Counted from the stretch's first letter, positions 21,832-31,642 are shown. The stretch is 40,570 nt of DNA from Caldilineaceae bacterium (GCA_019637695.1 JAHBVG010000061.1:1-40570); one strand, 5' to 3'. A program made the numbers and translations. Notes: generated by a model from the sequence alone, not told the origin.

Positions 21832-23970
21832 ATGGAGAGAGCAAAACAGAGAGTCGCCCCAGACCAGAGGACAGAGAAAATCAAGACCAGCGAGAAGAAC
21901 ACGATGAAAAATTTTGACCTAAAGGAAACGATTACACCAAACAAGGCTGCGGGTCTCTGGCGCATGATGACCGGCTACCACTGGATTTACGGAATTGCCA
22001 CCTTGAGTGTCGGCGTTGCAGCCATTGCACGCGCCCTTTCGGCCTATGTGATCGCCTACTTTGTAGACGAGGTGCTGGCAGGCGAAGAGATGATGAGTTT
22101 GTTGCCCTGGGTGGCGCTGGGTTTTATCGGGCTGGCGTTAGCGCAAGGCAGTTTCACCTTCCTGGGTGGGCGGCTGGCAGCGAAGACGTCGGAGGGCATT
22201 ACCCGGCGGCTGCGCAACTATGTCTACGATCATCTGCAACGGCTATCTTTCACCTATCACGACCGCATGCAGACCGGGGAGCTGCTCTCACGGGCAACGT
22301 CGGACGTGGACGCCATGCGTCGTCTCTACTCCGAGCAGTTGATCGGCATCGGGCGCATCGGCACCCTCTTCTTCGTCAGTTTTGGCGCGCTGCTCTTTCT
22401 CAATGTGCGCCTGGCCTTGCTTTCGGTGATCGTCATCCCGGTTGTGGTTGGGCTGTCGATCTTCTTCTTCCGCAAGATGGAGAAGGTCTACCAGGCCTAT
22501 CAGGAGCAGGAAGCAACCCTATCCAGCCGACTGCAAGAGAATTTGAGCGGTGTGCGCGTGGTGAAGGCATTTGCCCGCCAGGATTACGAGATCGACCGCT
22601 TCGAGACCGAGAATTGGAAGAAGTATACACGCGGCACGGCGTTGATCAGGCTCCACGCCACCTTCTGGCCTACGACCGATATCCTGTGCGGCGTCCAAAT
22701 GCTGGCAGGCTTCTACCTGGGCGCGGTGATGGCGATCAATGGCGAGATCACCGTGGGGATGTACCTGGCCTATGTGGGTCTCGTCATCCAGTTGATCTGG
22801 CCTATCCGCGGTTTAGGACGCCTGATTGCGCAGATGTCCACCGGCTTTGTCTCCATGGAGCGCCTGCACCAGATCATCCGTCAGGAACGCGAGCCACTGA
22901 CGTTGGGCAGGGTGGATCCCAGTGGACGACTGCGCGGGGAGGTGATCTTTGATCATGTATCCTTCGCCTACGATACGCCTGCATCCGTTGCAGAACGGGC
23001 GAAGGGGATCGCCACTGGTGAAGAGGCAAAAAAGCAACAAGAGGAAGCGGATGAGCTTACATTCCCAAGCCAGAATGGGCTTTTACAGTCATGGCGCCGG
23101 CGGAAGAAGCGCGGGAGTGAAGAGGAAAAACAGGTCGAATCTGTTGCCGCGCAGCCGGCCATCCTCGCCTCATTGGATCGGGAGTATGTGCTTCAGGACA
23201 TCAATCTCCATGTCAAACCGGGGATGGTAGTGGGTCTGCTGGGCGCTACAGGTTCGGGCAAGACTTCGCTGATCAATCTGCTGCCCCGCTTCTATGATTA
23301 TACCGACGGTAGCATCAAGGTGGATGGTGTGGAGCTGCGCGACTATTCCCGTTCCTATCTGCGCAGCCAGATTGGGATGGTGCAACAGGAGCCGTTCCTC
23401 TTCTCGACGACGATCCGCAACAACATCACCTATGGCCTGGGCCGTGAGGTGAGCGATGAAGAGGTAGAGGCCGCAGCACGCGCCGCCGCCGTCCACGATG
23501 TGATTCTGGGCTTCCCCAAAGGATATGAGACGCTGGTGGGGGAACGCGGGGTGACGCTCTCCGGTGGGCAGAAGCAGCGGGTGACGATTGCCCGCACGCT
23601 GCTCAAGGATCCCAGCATCTTGATCCTCGACGATGCCACTTCATCTGTGGATACCGAGACCGACGCCGAGATCCGTGGGGCGCTGCGCATGTTGATGGAG
23701 AACCGCACCACTTTCATCATTGCCCACCGCGTGCAGAGCGTGATGGAGGCCGATCTGATTGTGGTAATGGATCGGGGCAAGATTGTGCAGATGGGAACGC
23801 ACCATCGGTTGCTCAACCAGCCCGGCATCTATCAGCGGGTCTACGACTTGCAGGCTCGCATTGAAGCGGAACTCGAACAGGAGATCGCTGAAGCCGTAGA
23901 AAAGGCCGATGCGAAAGCGGAACAACGATATCGAGAGAATGGAAGTGGCGGTGTGCCGGTGAAAGCGTAA
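21832..23970 (+). CDS. Heterodimeric ABC exporter half-transporter A (degenerate Walker B)
   Basis: A 712-residue ABCB-type half transporter: about six membrane segments (residues 40-330), then a nucleotide-binding domain. Walker A GATGSGKTS (about 470), Q-loop QQEPFLF, signature LSGGQKQRV and Walker B LILDDATSSVD, where the catalytic Glu is Asp (D601). With the partner's altered signature this makes one non-catalytic ATP site, as in TM287/288, LmrCD and BmrCD. Unusual: a charged insertion of about 75 residues (379-453, with KKQQEEADE and RRRKKRGSEEEK) between the first NBD strand (VSFAYD) and the strand leading to Walker A. The start ATG 21832 has GAGAGGAA; ATG 21904 is an alternative. A C-terminal coiled tail (EAELEQEIAEAVEKADAKAE) follows. 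Likely exports drugs or lipids. Confidence 0.9.
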   Translation: MERAKQRVAPDQRTEKIKTSEKNTMKNFDLKETITPNKAAGLWRMMTGYHWIYGIATLSVGVAAIARALSAYVIAYFVDEVLAGEEMMSLLPWVALGFIGLALAQGSFTFLGGRLAAKTSEGITRRLRNYVYDHLQRLSFTYHDRMQTGELLSRATSDVDAMRRLYSEQLIGIGRIGTLFFVSFGALLFLNVRLALLSVIVIPVVVGLSIFFFRKMEKVYQAYQEQEATLSSRLQENLSGVRVVKAFARQDYEIDRFETENWKKYTRGTALIRLHATFWPTTDILCGVQMLAGFYLGAVMAINGEITVGMYLAYVGLVIQLIWPIRGLGRLIAQMSTGFVSMERLHQIIRQEREPLTLGRVDPSGRLRGEVIFDHVSFAYDTPASVAERAKGIATGEEAKKQQEEADELTFPSQNGLLQSWRRRKKRGSEEEKQVESVAAQPAILASLDREYVLQDINLHVKPGMVVGLLGATGSGKTSLINLLPRFYDYTDGSIKVDGVELRDYSRSYLRSQIGMVQQEPFLFSTTIRNNITYGLGREVSDEEVEAAARAAAVHDVILGFPKGYETLVGERGVTLSGGQKQRVTIARTLLKDPSILILDDATSSVDTETDAEIRGALRMLMENRTTFIIAHRVQSVMEADLIVVMDRGKIVQMGTHHRLLNQPGIYQRVYDLQARIEAELEQEIAEAVEKADAKAEQRYRENGSGGVPVKA

Positions 23971-24076
23971 TGAGTAATGCGTAATGAGTAAGTAGAGACC
24001 CAACAATGACAAGAGACTCTTTCACTGTTCAGGGTCTCGACAAGATTTACTCATTACTCCTTACTTATTCATTATC
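23968..24076. repeat. Inverted TAATGAGTAATGCGTAAT words between the two exporter genes
   Basis: TAATGAGTAATGCGTAATGA begins on the stop codon of the first gene (23968). Inverted words (TTTACTCATTACTCCTTACT, TATTCATTAT) lie at 24048-24075. The transcript can fold between them, upstream of the second gene's ribosome binding site. Confidence 0.65.
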
Positions 24077-24116
24077 TGCCCGACTTCCATCAGAACTATC
24101 ACGGGAGCCTTCCCTC

Positions 24117-25949
<1,833 letters not shown>

Positions 25950-26010
25950 TAGCGGACCGCAGTGACTTGTCCGGTAGAATGCACATGATAGAGAAGACAG
26001 ATCGAGTTCG

Positions 26011-26096
26011 TACAATTTGTAGGGGCGCAAGCGGACGCAGCGTCCGCTTGCGCCCACCGGATGCGACAAGCAGCCCCCGTACGGAATTGTATGAGA
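26011..26096. repeat. Hairpin element with imperfect terminal inverted repeats (MITE-like)
   Basis: The core is a 15-bp perfect hairpin, GGGCGCAAGCGGACG (26023-26037), loop CAG, CGTCCGCTTGCGCCC (26041-26055). The outer ends TACAATTTGTAGGGGC and GCCCCCGTACGGAATTGTA are imperfect inverted copies. No target duplication is evident and no T-tract follows. Its TGTAGGGGC start resembles the elements at 32231 and 38021. Confidence 0.6.
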
Positions 26097-26114
26097 TTCA
26101 AGTGTCTTCTTTAT

Positions 26115-26151
26115 AAAGAGAGGCCCATCCGGTTCGGATGGGCCTCTCTTT
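26115..26151. terminator. Bidirectional intrinsic terminator
   Basis: AAAGAGAGGCCCATCC (26115-26130), GGTTC, GGATGGGCCTCTCTTT (26136-26151). A 16-bp perfect stem with A-rich and T-rich flanks lies between the convergent exporter and secreted-protein genes. Confidence 0.92.
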
Positions 26152-26206
26152 GTTATCTTGGCTCGAATCTTCAAAACGCCCTGCGGTCTGCCGTCCGCGG
26201 ACTTCT

Positions 26207-27658
26207 CTAGCGCTGCCGCTGCGCATCCAGCGTCGCTGCGTAGGAATCGCCATCCCCAGCCAGACGGACGATGTAGAAAGTACCGTTCCAATCGTTGCCG
26301 TCATCGTCGGTGAAGCGCCACGCGCTCCAGGCGATGGCGTCAGCGGCGGTGTCTTCGAGCCGTTCCCAGCCCGCCTCCTCCAATTGATCCTCATAGTGAG
26401 CGGCCACTACATCTGCCGTTAACTCCGTCTGGATGTCGGCGGTGGCGGAGATGCGATCTCCGCCGCTGCTGCTGCCGCTGCCCTGAACCTGCGCGCCAGC
26501 CAGCGGTTGCAGTTGGGGCAAAATTCCACCGCCAGGACCCATCGCCTGCATAGGATCGGGTGAGCAGGGATCGCCGCCAGCGCCGATCGGCTTCAGACTG
26601 ATCTGCAACATGACGGTGTTATTTAAGGCAGCAGCGCCAAGGTTGACAAAGAGATCACCAGCGGGGCTACACAGGATCGAGAGCGCCGGCTGGCTCGGCA
26701 GGAAGACAGCGCCGGGGGATCCCATTGCTTGGGGAACGGTAAAGCCTTGTGCGCTCAGTTGCTGGCCCACATCCTCAACCAGATTGACCGCAGACGCCGG
26801 CGCAGCATAGAAGATCTGGGTGCCTCCGAAATCGCCGGTGCGCACTACACTCCCTACCACGGCCACTGACGGCGGCAGCGTCAAGTTGATGGGCAGCGTT
26901 GGCAGCGCGCCCACCGTGGCTGTCACAGCCCCGGTCGCCGGGCCAATCGTAAACGAAGCCAGAATTGCACGTAAGAGGATACGCAGCGATGCTTCATCAC
27001 CACCCACCACGTTGACAGAGATCGGCGTCAGCCCCGGCGTTGCCTCGACTTCCATCTCTACAGTTTCTGTCAGGGTGACTGTTTCGGTTACCACTGTGGT
27101 CTCGGTTGCGGGGGTGACAACGGCTGTGGCCTGGACGATAGGCGTCGCCGTCGGCTGAACGGCTGGCGTCGGCTGCGCAGGGATCGGCGTGGGTGTCGCC
27201 GGTATTGGTGTGGCGATCTCCTCTGGTGTTGGCGTGGGTTCTTCTACTTCTTCGCCCACCGTGAGATTTGTCACAAAATACTCGGTATAGTTGCCGTCGG
27301 TGCGCACCACACGCATCCGCAGCGAATATTGGCCTGGGGCCAGATCATCGGTCTGCCAAAGGCCAAGTTGGCCGCCGAACACCTGTTCTCGACCCTCGCC
27401 CAGGTAAGCATAGGCTTCCTCGCCGCTCGGTTCGGGTTTGTACGCAAGTTCGTAGCGGTCGAAATTCTCGCTGACCGCTGTGCCGATGATGGTGACAACG
27501 CCAGAGACGGTGCTTCCTGGCGCAGGGGAAACGATGCCCGATTCCGTCTGCGCCCACGCTCGCTGCGGCGCAAATCCTGTGTTGAGCAGGATCAGCGCTG
27601 CCAGTAGCATCAAGGGCAGAGCGGCTACAATCATCCAACGTTTCGGGGGGATCAACAT
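26207..27658 (-). CDS. Secreted protein: Ig-like/beta domain, Thr/Pro-rich linker, unknown C-terminal domain
   Basis: A 483-residue exported protein. Signal peptide: basic start (PPKRW), hydrophobic core, cleavage near AWA-Q (about 36/37). Residues 38-130 form a beta-rich domain (IVSPAPGSTVSGVVTIIGTA, 'APGQYSLRMRVVRTDGNYTEY') like Ig-like modules in Chloroflexota surface proteins. Residues about 135-210 are a Thr/Pro/Glu linker (PTPTPEE, ATPTPIPAQPTP, TETVTLTETVEM). The C-terminal 270 residues contain 'VVGSVVRTGDFGGTQIFYAAP' and 'VVAAHYEDQLEEAGWERLED'; I do not recognise the family, though the latter resembles small alpha-beta modules in other lipoproteins and secreted proteins. No sortase signal or catalytic motif seen. 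ATG 27658 has AAAGGAG. Likely a cell-surface or extracellular factor. Confidence 0.75.
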   Translation of the reverse strand: MLIPPKRWMIVAALPLMLLAALILLNTGFAPQRAWAQTESGIVSPAPGSTVSGVVTIIGTAVSENFDRYELAYKPEPSGEEAYAYLGEGREQVFGGQLGLWQTDDLAPGQYSLRMRVVRTDGNYTEYFVTNLTVGEEVEEPTPTPEEIATPIPATPTPIPAQPTPAVQPTATPIVQATAVVTPATETTVVTETVTLTETVEMEVEATPGLTPISVNVVGGDEASLRILLRAILASFTIGPATGAVTATVGALPTLPINLTLPPSVAVVGSVVRTGDFGGTQIFYAAPASAVNLVEDVGQQLSAQGFTVPQAMGSPGAVFLPSQPALSILCSPAGDLFVNLGAAALNNTVMLQISLKPIGAGGDPCSPDPMQAMGPGGGILPQLQPLAGAQVQGSGSSSGGDRISATADIQTELTADVVAAHYEDQLEEAGWERLEDTAADAIAWSAWRFTDDDGNDWNGTFYIVRLAGDGDSYAATLDAQRQR

Positions 27659-27807
27659 TGGGTACTCCTTTCAATGAATGAAACTGTAGAATATTGTTCA
27701 GCGATTAAGAAATGAGATCCGTTGTGACAATCCCTAATCTCCCAATCTCCTGATTTCTTTTCTGCAACAAAACGATGTTCTTCGCCGGCTGGTTCCGATC
27801 ATACCTC

Positions 27808-29190
27808 TCACCATCCATACTTCTCGGGTCCCCACTCGCGGCGGATCAGCTTCTGCTCGGCCAGGATGATCTGGCGATCTGGCACATCTTCATAGGCGAT
27901 GACGCCTGGCCCAACGCACGAATAGACGCCGATCCGCTTGCCCGGCATGATGATGGTGTTAACCCCTGTGCGGCAGAAATCGCCAAAGTAAGCGGCATTG
28001 GACGCGTGCTTGGGGATCTCTAGCCGGCCCTGGATGCGCCAGGGGGTCGGCCCATCATCAAAGCGCAGATTACCACAGACCGTCGCCGCGCCAAAGTCAG
28101 CGCCCATCCCCGAAACGCCCCAAATCTCGCAATAGTGATAGCAGTAGACCCGTTCCAGCGCCACGCCGGTGTATTCGCAGCCGTGGTTGTAGATCCCCAG
28201 GGGACCCAGGCTGGTGGATGGGCCGATCTGGCAGTAGTTGGTGATGTGGGTGTCGCGGCCCACCACGGTTGAACCTTCGAGGATGGCGCCGTTGGTCACC
28301 GTGGAGCCTGCGCCCAGCCAGAGATCGCCCTTTACTACCACGCGGTTGCCGATCTCGGCATTTGCGCCCAACACAACCCGCCCGTGGATCTCCGCGCCAT
28401 CATGGATCTTGGCCGAAGCTGGGATCACGTTGTCCTTCAATTCGGCGCTCATGGCGCGGATTACAGCGCTGTTGGCTTCGAGGATATGCCAGGGCTTGTC
28501 GAGATCAATATGATAGTCCACGGTTTTGACGGCGGCGACGCGCTCGCCTTCGTCGATCATCAACTGGAGCGATTGGGCGATTTCTGCTTCCAGCGGAGGC
28601 ATCCCGCCGACTGGCACATGGGTCATCAAGCCAGGATTGTCACGCAGATAGGCCAACGCCTCCGGGCGAAACGCATAGACGCCGCCTAATCGATAGTCCC
28701 CTCCTCGGCTGTGTCCTTCGACGCCGCGCAATTCCTCATTTTCGACAAAGGCTACGAGCCAATCGCGAGGATCCTCTTGCTCCAGGGGATCGACAAGCGC
28801 CGCGGCCAATGGATGATGCGCTTGAAAGCGTTCGAGCAGAGCGCGCAGATTGACGCGTGATGTCGCCAGATCCCCGTGGACGATGAGAAAATCGCCCAGG
28901 CTGTCCTCAGCGCCGAGCAGCGCGGCATAGGCTGTCCCCTGCGGCGCGGCTTGAAAGACAAAGCGAATATCGCCTGGCGCACCGCGTAAGGCGGCGCGGA
29001 CACTGGCTTCTCCAGCGCCGACAACGACAACAATGCGCTCGACATCCAGCGCAACGAGATCCTCCACCAGACGGCGGATCAGAGGCTGATTGGCAATGGG
29101 GAATGCAGCCTTCTGGCGGACGACGTTGTAGGGCCAGAATTTGGTCCCATGTCCGGCGGCAAGGATGATAGCAGTATGGATAGAGTTCAT
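27808..29190 (-). CDS. GlmU-like sugar nucleotidyltransferase with left-handed beta-helix
   Basis: A 460-residue protein. Residues 1-235 form a nucleotidyltransferase (GT-A-like) domain beginning IILAAGHGTKFWPYN, then KAAFPIANQPLIRRLVEDL and FLIVHGDL. The usual signature is LAAGxGTRMxP...KPLxPV; Arg is Lys and the following block is altered, so substrate choice is unclear. Residues about 260-440 contain hexapeptide repeats (IHDGAEIHGRVVLGANAEIGNRVVV, blocks read as [VI]xxGxxI), a left-handed beta-helix as in GlmU acetyltransferase or GDP-mannose pyrophosphorylase-like proteins. It probably makes an activated sugar for cell-envelope polymers. ATG 29190 is chosen because the family motif starts 7 residues later; its SD is weak. 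Divergent from the response regulator gene. Confidence 0.82.
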   Translation of the reverse strand: MNSIHTAIILAAGHGTKFWPYNVVRQKAAFPIANQPLIRRLVEDLVALDVERIVVVVGAGEASVRAALRGAPGDIRFVFQAAPQGTAYAALLGAEDSLGDFLIVHGDLATSRVNLRALLERFQAHHPLAAALVDPLEQEDPRDWLVAFVENEELRGVEGHSRGGDYRLGGVYAFRPEALAYLRDNPGLMTHVPVGGMPPLEAEIAQSLQLMIDEGERVAAVKTVDYHIDLDKPWHILEANSAVIRAMSAELKDNVIPASAKIHDGAEIHGRVVLGANAEIGNRVVVKGDLWLGAGSTVTNGAILEGSTVVGRDTHITNYCQIGPSTSLGPLGIYNHGCEYTGVALERVYCYHYCEIWGVSGMGADFGAATVCGNLRFDDGPTPWRIQGRLEIPKHASNAAYFGDFCRTGVNTIIMPGKRIGVYSCVGPGVIAYEDVPDRQIILAEQKLIRREWGPEKYGW

Positions 29191-29250
29191 GGCATGTCCA
29201 GAGTTGTGGAAGCGGATGAGGGTAAACAAATCTGCGCAGTCGGCAATATC

Positions 29251-29262
29251 AACTACGTAGTT
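29251..29262. promoter_or_regulatory. 12-bp palindrome AACTACGTAGTT
   Basis: A perfect palindrome in the divergent region between the nucleotidyltransferase and response regulator genes, about 18 bp upstream of the -35 box of the latter. A possible operator, perhaps for the response regulator itself; no second copy was noticed. Confidence 0.35.
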
Positions 29263-29279
29263 TAGCGGGTTCACAAGCA

Positions 29280-29309
29280 TTGAAGCAAACAAGAATAAAG
29301 TGCTATACT
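29280..29309 (+). promoter_or_regulatory. Candidate promoter of the response regulator gene
   Basis: TTGAAG at 29280-29285, 18-bp spacer, TATACT at 29304-29309 with extended -10 TGC. It leaves a leader of about 105 nt before ATG 29422. Confidence 0.55.
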
Positions 29310-29421
29310 CGCAACAACAAGATAAATGATGCTCTGTGGGGGTGATCTTCTATACAGAGTAACAACCAATGTAGAGCAGTGCCCGGCCAAATCAAGAACT
29401 ATCGAATCAAGTGAGAGACGT

Positions 29422-30162
29422 ATGGCAAACATTTCAAATTACCGAAGCATTGAAAACGACCTGGACAAGATCCGCATTATGATTGTCGAGGATCACCCTC
29501 TGTTTGGGCAAGGTTTGCGGCGTGTACTTGAAGGTGAAGACGATTTCAGGGTCATCGCCGAGATTGAGGATGGATTGGAAGCGGTCACTGCCGCCATCCG
29601 CGAGCAACCTGACGTCATCTTGATGGACATCAACCTGCCCGGTCAGAATGGTCTACAGGCCACGCGCGAGATCAAAAACAGCGCGCATGGCAACGCCATT
29701 GGCATCATCATCCTTACCGCTTATCACGATGACGAACAGCTCTTCCATGCGTTAAGGGCTGGCGCCGCCGCTTACTACCCGAAAGATGTCATGCCCAGTG
29801 AGTTGATCCCCGCGGTGCGGGCTGTGGCAGAAAACCACTACGTAATCGGCGAAGAGGTAATGAACCGTCCTCAGGTAGCGCGCTGGATGATCCGCCAATT
29901 TGAAGAATTGGCTATCTTTGGCGAATCGCCCGATGAGATGTTCATGCCGCTCAGCCCACGCGAAATGGAAATTTTGCAATACATTACACGAGGGGCCAGC
30001 AACAAAGAGATCGCCCACTCTCTAGGGATCAGTCGCCAGACCGTCAAAAACCACATGAGTAGCATTCTGCGCAAACTTGCCGTCAACGACCGCACACAGG
30101 CCGCCGTCCTGGCCCTGCGCCGTGGTTGGGTGCGGCTTGAGGATACGACGGCGCGTGTTTGA
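29422..30162 (+). CDS. NarL/FixJ-family response regulator (REC + LuxR-type HTH), orphan
   Basis: A 246-residue two-domain regulator. Receiver, residues 16-140: acidic pocket E23/D24 (MIVEDHP), phospho-acceptor D69 (VILMDINLPG), T99 (IIILTAYHDD), K121 (AYYPKDV). The LuxR-type HTH follows at about 180-246: LSPREMEILQYITRGASNKEIA, then GISRQTVKNHMSSILRKL (blocks recognised in order). ATG 29422 follows GAGAG; upstream in-frame ATGs give an unconserved extension. No histidine kinase gene is adjacent, so the partner is elsewhere. The gene ends just before a strong terminator (30282-30319). The pilin/comF unit downstream is a possible target, but only position suggests this. Confidence 0.92.
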   Translation: MANISNYRSIENDLDKIRIMIVEDHPLFGQGLRRVLEGEDDFRVIAEIEDGLEAVTAAIREQPDVILMDINLPGQNGLQATREIKNSAHGNAIGIIILTAYHDDEQLFHALRAGAAAYYPKDVMPSELIPAVRAVAENHYVIGEEVMNRPQVARWMIRQFEELAIFGESPDEMFMPLSPREMEILQYITRGASNKEIAHSLGISRQTVKNHMSSILRKLAVNDRTQAAVLALRRGWVRLEDTTARV

Positions 30163-30281
30163 CAAGATGGTGCGTAATGCCTAGTGCATAAAGAATTTTC
30201 ACCTGCTACTTGCAACCACTTTTGCCTTATAGAATTCACTTCCTGCTTACTTCCTTCTCTTCATGTTCCTCCTTGTGTGGA

Positions 30282-30319
30282 GCGAGGAGCACAGCGATGG
30301 CTGTGCTCCTCGCTTTTTT
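30282..30319 (+). terminator. Intrinsic terminator after the response regulator
   Basis: GCGAGGAGCACAGC (30282-30295), loop GATG, GCTGTGCTCCTCGC (30300-30313), then TTTTTT. A 14-bp perfect stem. Confidence 0.93.
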
Positions 30320-30373
30320 GTCAAACCTGCGTTTTTTTGCCACAATAGGTAACTATCAAGCCCTATGCTCGGC

Positions 30374-30410
30374 GTGGGTCCATGACCCACCGCCAGGTCC
30401 GTGACCTGGC
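30374..30410. promoter_or_regulatory. Two tandem hairpins with GGTC/GACC stems
   Basis: GTGGGTC-CAT-GACCCAC (30374-30390), one base, then GCCAGGTC-CGT-GACCTGGC (30392-30410). Two related palindromes with identical GGTC-NNT-GACC cores lie about 50 bp before the pilin gene. They could be tandem operators or RNA hairpins; a dispersed repeat is also possible. Confidence 0.55.
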
Positions 30411-30460
30411 TAGAGCAGGGGTAGCAGTTACCACAATAGGCAGAAATCTGAATTGATTAG

Positions 30461-30694
30461 ATGCTGAGAATTCTGCGCAAGGAAGGACAACAGCCCCTTA
30501 TGACACGCATGACATCCAACAGAGGCGGTCAAAGTTTTATTGAGTATGCCCTGATTATTATCTTGATTTCCATCGCTATTCTTTCGATCTTGTTGATCTT
30601 CGGCGATGACATTCGCACGATGATCAACGATCTGCTTCAACAGTGGTTTCCGGCCCAGGTGGAAGCCCTGAGAAATCTGGTAATGCCTACATGA
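30461..30694 (+). CDS. Flp-type (type IVb) prepilin
   Basis: A protein of up to 77 residues. The diagnostic feature is a class III prepilin signal: a short basic leader ending RGG, then QSFIEYALIIILISIAILSI, with Glu at +5 and Tyr at +6 after the Gly, then a hydrophobic helix. Cleavage by a TadV/PilD-like peptidase would leave about 52 residues. Flp subunits build tight-adherence (tad) pili used in surface attachment and, in some bacteria, DNA uptake. No tad assembly genes lie in the window. The start could be 30461, 30500 or 30509; none has an ideal ribosome binding site. The stop TGA (30692-30694) overlaps the comF start ATG (30691) as ATGA, so the two are coupled. Confidence 0.8.
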   Translation: MLRILRKEGQQPLMTRMTSNRGGQSFIEYALIIILISIAILSILLIFGDDIRTMINDLLQQWFPAQVEALRNLVMPT

Positions 30695-31426
30695 ATGGAT
30701 CTGCCTGGCTTGCGCAACTCGCACGCCTGGGCGCCGATCTCCTCTTTCCACCGCAGTGCAGTGGATGTGGGCGGATCGGCGCTCTCTTTTGCCCGCAATG
30801 CGCACAGTCGGTCGAGGGGACACCAGCGACCGTCTGTTCCCATTGCGGACGAATGCAACCTGCTGCAGTGCCCCTCTGTACACTCTGCCAACAGGAGATC
30901 GATCCCCCGCTTACCCTGACCCGCGCCGCCGCCCTCTACACTGAACCGCTGCGTTCAGCCGTCCACGCGTTGAAATATGAAGGGCAGAGGGAACTGGCGG
31001 AACCGCTGGCCCGTTATTTAGTGGCGAGCTTTCGGCGCCCCCCCGTGGACGGAACTTACGTTCAGCTTTGACGGCTGTATCCCCGTTCCTTTGCACCCGA
31101 AACGGCAGCAAGAACGAGGATTCAACCAGGCGGCGCTGTTGGCCTTCAACTTCAGCGAGCGGACAAAGCTGCCCGTGCGAGAAACATGGCTGACGCGCAG
31201 CCGAGAGACAGCCTCACAGGCGACGCTTTCCGCCGAGGAACGCCGTCAGAATATTGCCGATGCCTTCCTCGCCTCCTCTGAGGTTATGGGCAGGCGGCTG
31301 CTCGTCATCGACGACGTGACGACCACCGGCGCAACGCTGACGGCCTGCGCCCATGCGTTGCGCAAAGCAGGCGCGATGCATGTCTGTGGCCTGGCATTGG
31401 CCACGCCTCGCCTGCATTGGCAGTAA
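30691..31426 (+). pseudogene. comF: ComF-family amidophosphoribosyltransferase-like gene, frameshifted at a C7 run
   Basis: Two frames encode one ComF protein of about 245 residues. The first (30691-31071) has the N-terminal zinc-ribbon Cys pairs (CSGCG, CPQC, CSHCG, CTLC) and the LKYEGQRELAEPLARYL segment. The second supplies DGCIPVPLHPKRQQERGFNQA and the PRPP-binding loop LLVIDDVTTTGATL. They join perfectly if one C is removed from CCCCCCC at 31038-31044. As given, translation stops at 31071. A homopolymer sequencing error, a true frameshift or slippage-based phase variation are possible. ComF is needed for DNA uptake in naturally competent bacteria. It overlaps the Flp-type prepilin gene by 4 bp, an attractive pilus-competence link (inference). 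Confidence 0.8.
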
Positions 31427-31445
31427 AAGCCCGCCAAATGACGAG

Positions 31446-31474
31446 TTGACAAGGGTTCTCTCCGAATCTACAAT
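31446..31474 (+). promoter_or_regulatory. Sigma-70-type promoter upstream of hpf
   Basis: TTGACA at 31446-31451, 17-bp spacer, TACAAT at 31469-31474. It starts a leader of about 160 nt before hpf. Confidence 0.75.
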
Positions 31475-31575
31475 GAGGCCAATATACTCGCTGCGGTACA
31501 CAGGCTAGCGTGGAACCCACGATATGCTTATCTATCTCCTCTAATCCCATCATTGATTAGATTGTTTTTGTCGCA

Positions 31576-31606
31576 CAGTACAATCAACCGTACTGAGCGT
31601 TTTTTT
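31576..31606 (+). terminator. Weak terminator-like hairpin in the hpf leader
   Basis: CAGTAC (31576-31581), 8-nt loop, GTACTG (31590-31595), then AGCG and seven T. The 6-bp stem set back from the T-run is marginal. It could attenuate hpf or end transcription from the comF side. Confidence 0.4.
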
Positions 31607-31642
31607 ACACACAGTGAAGTGTGCCAGAAAGGAGATTCTCCT

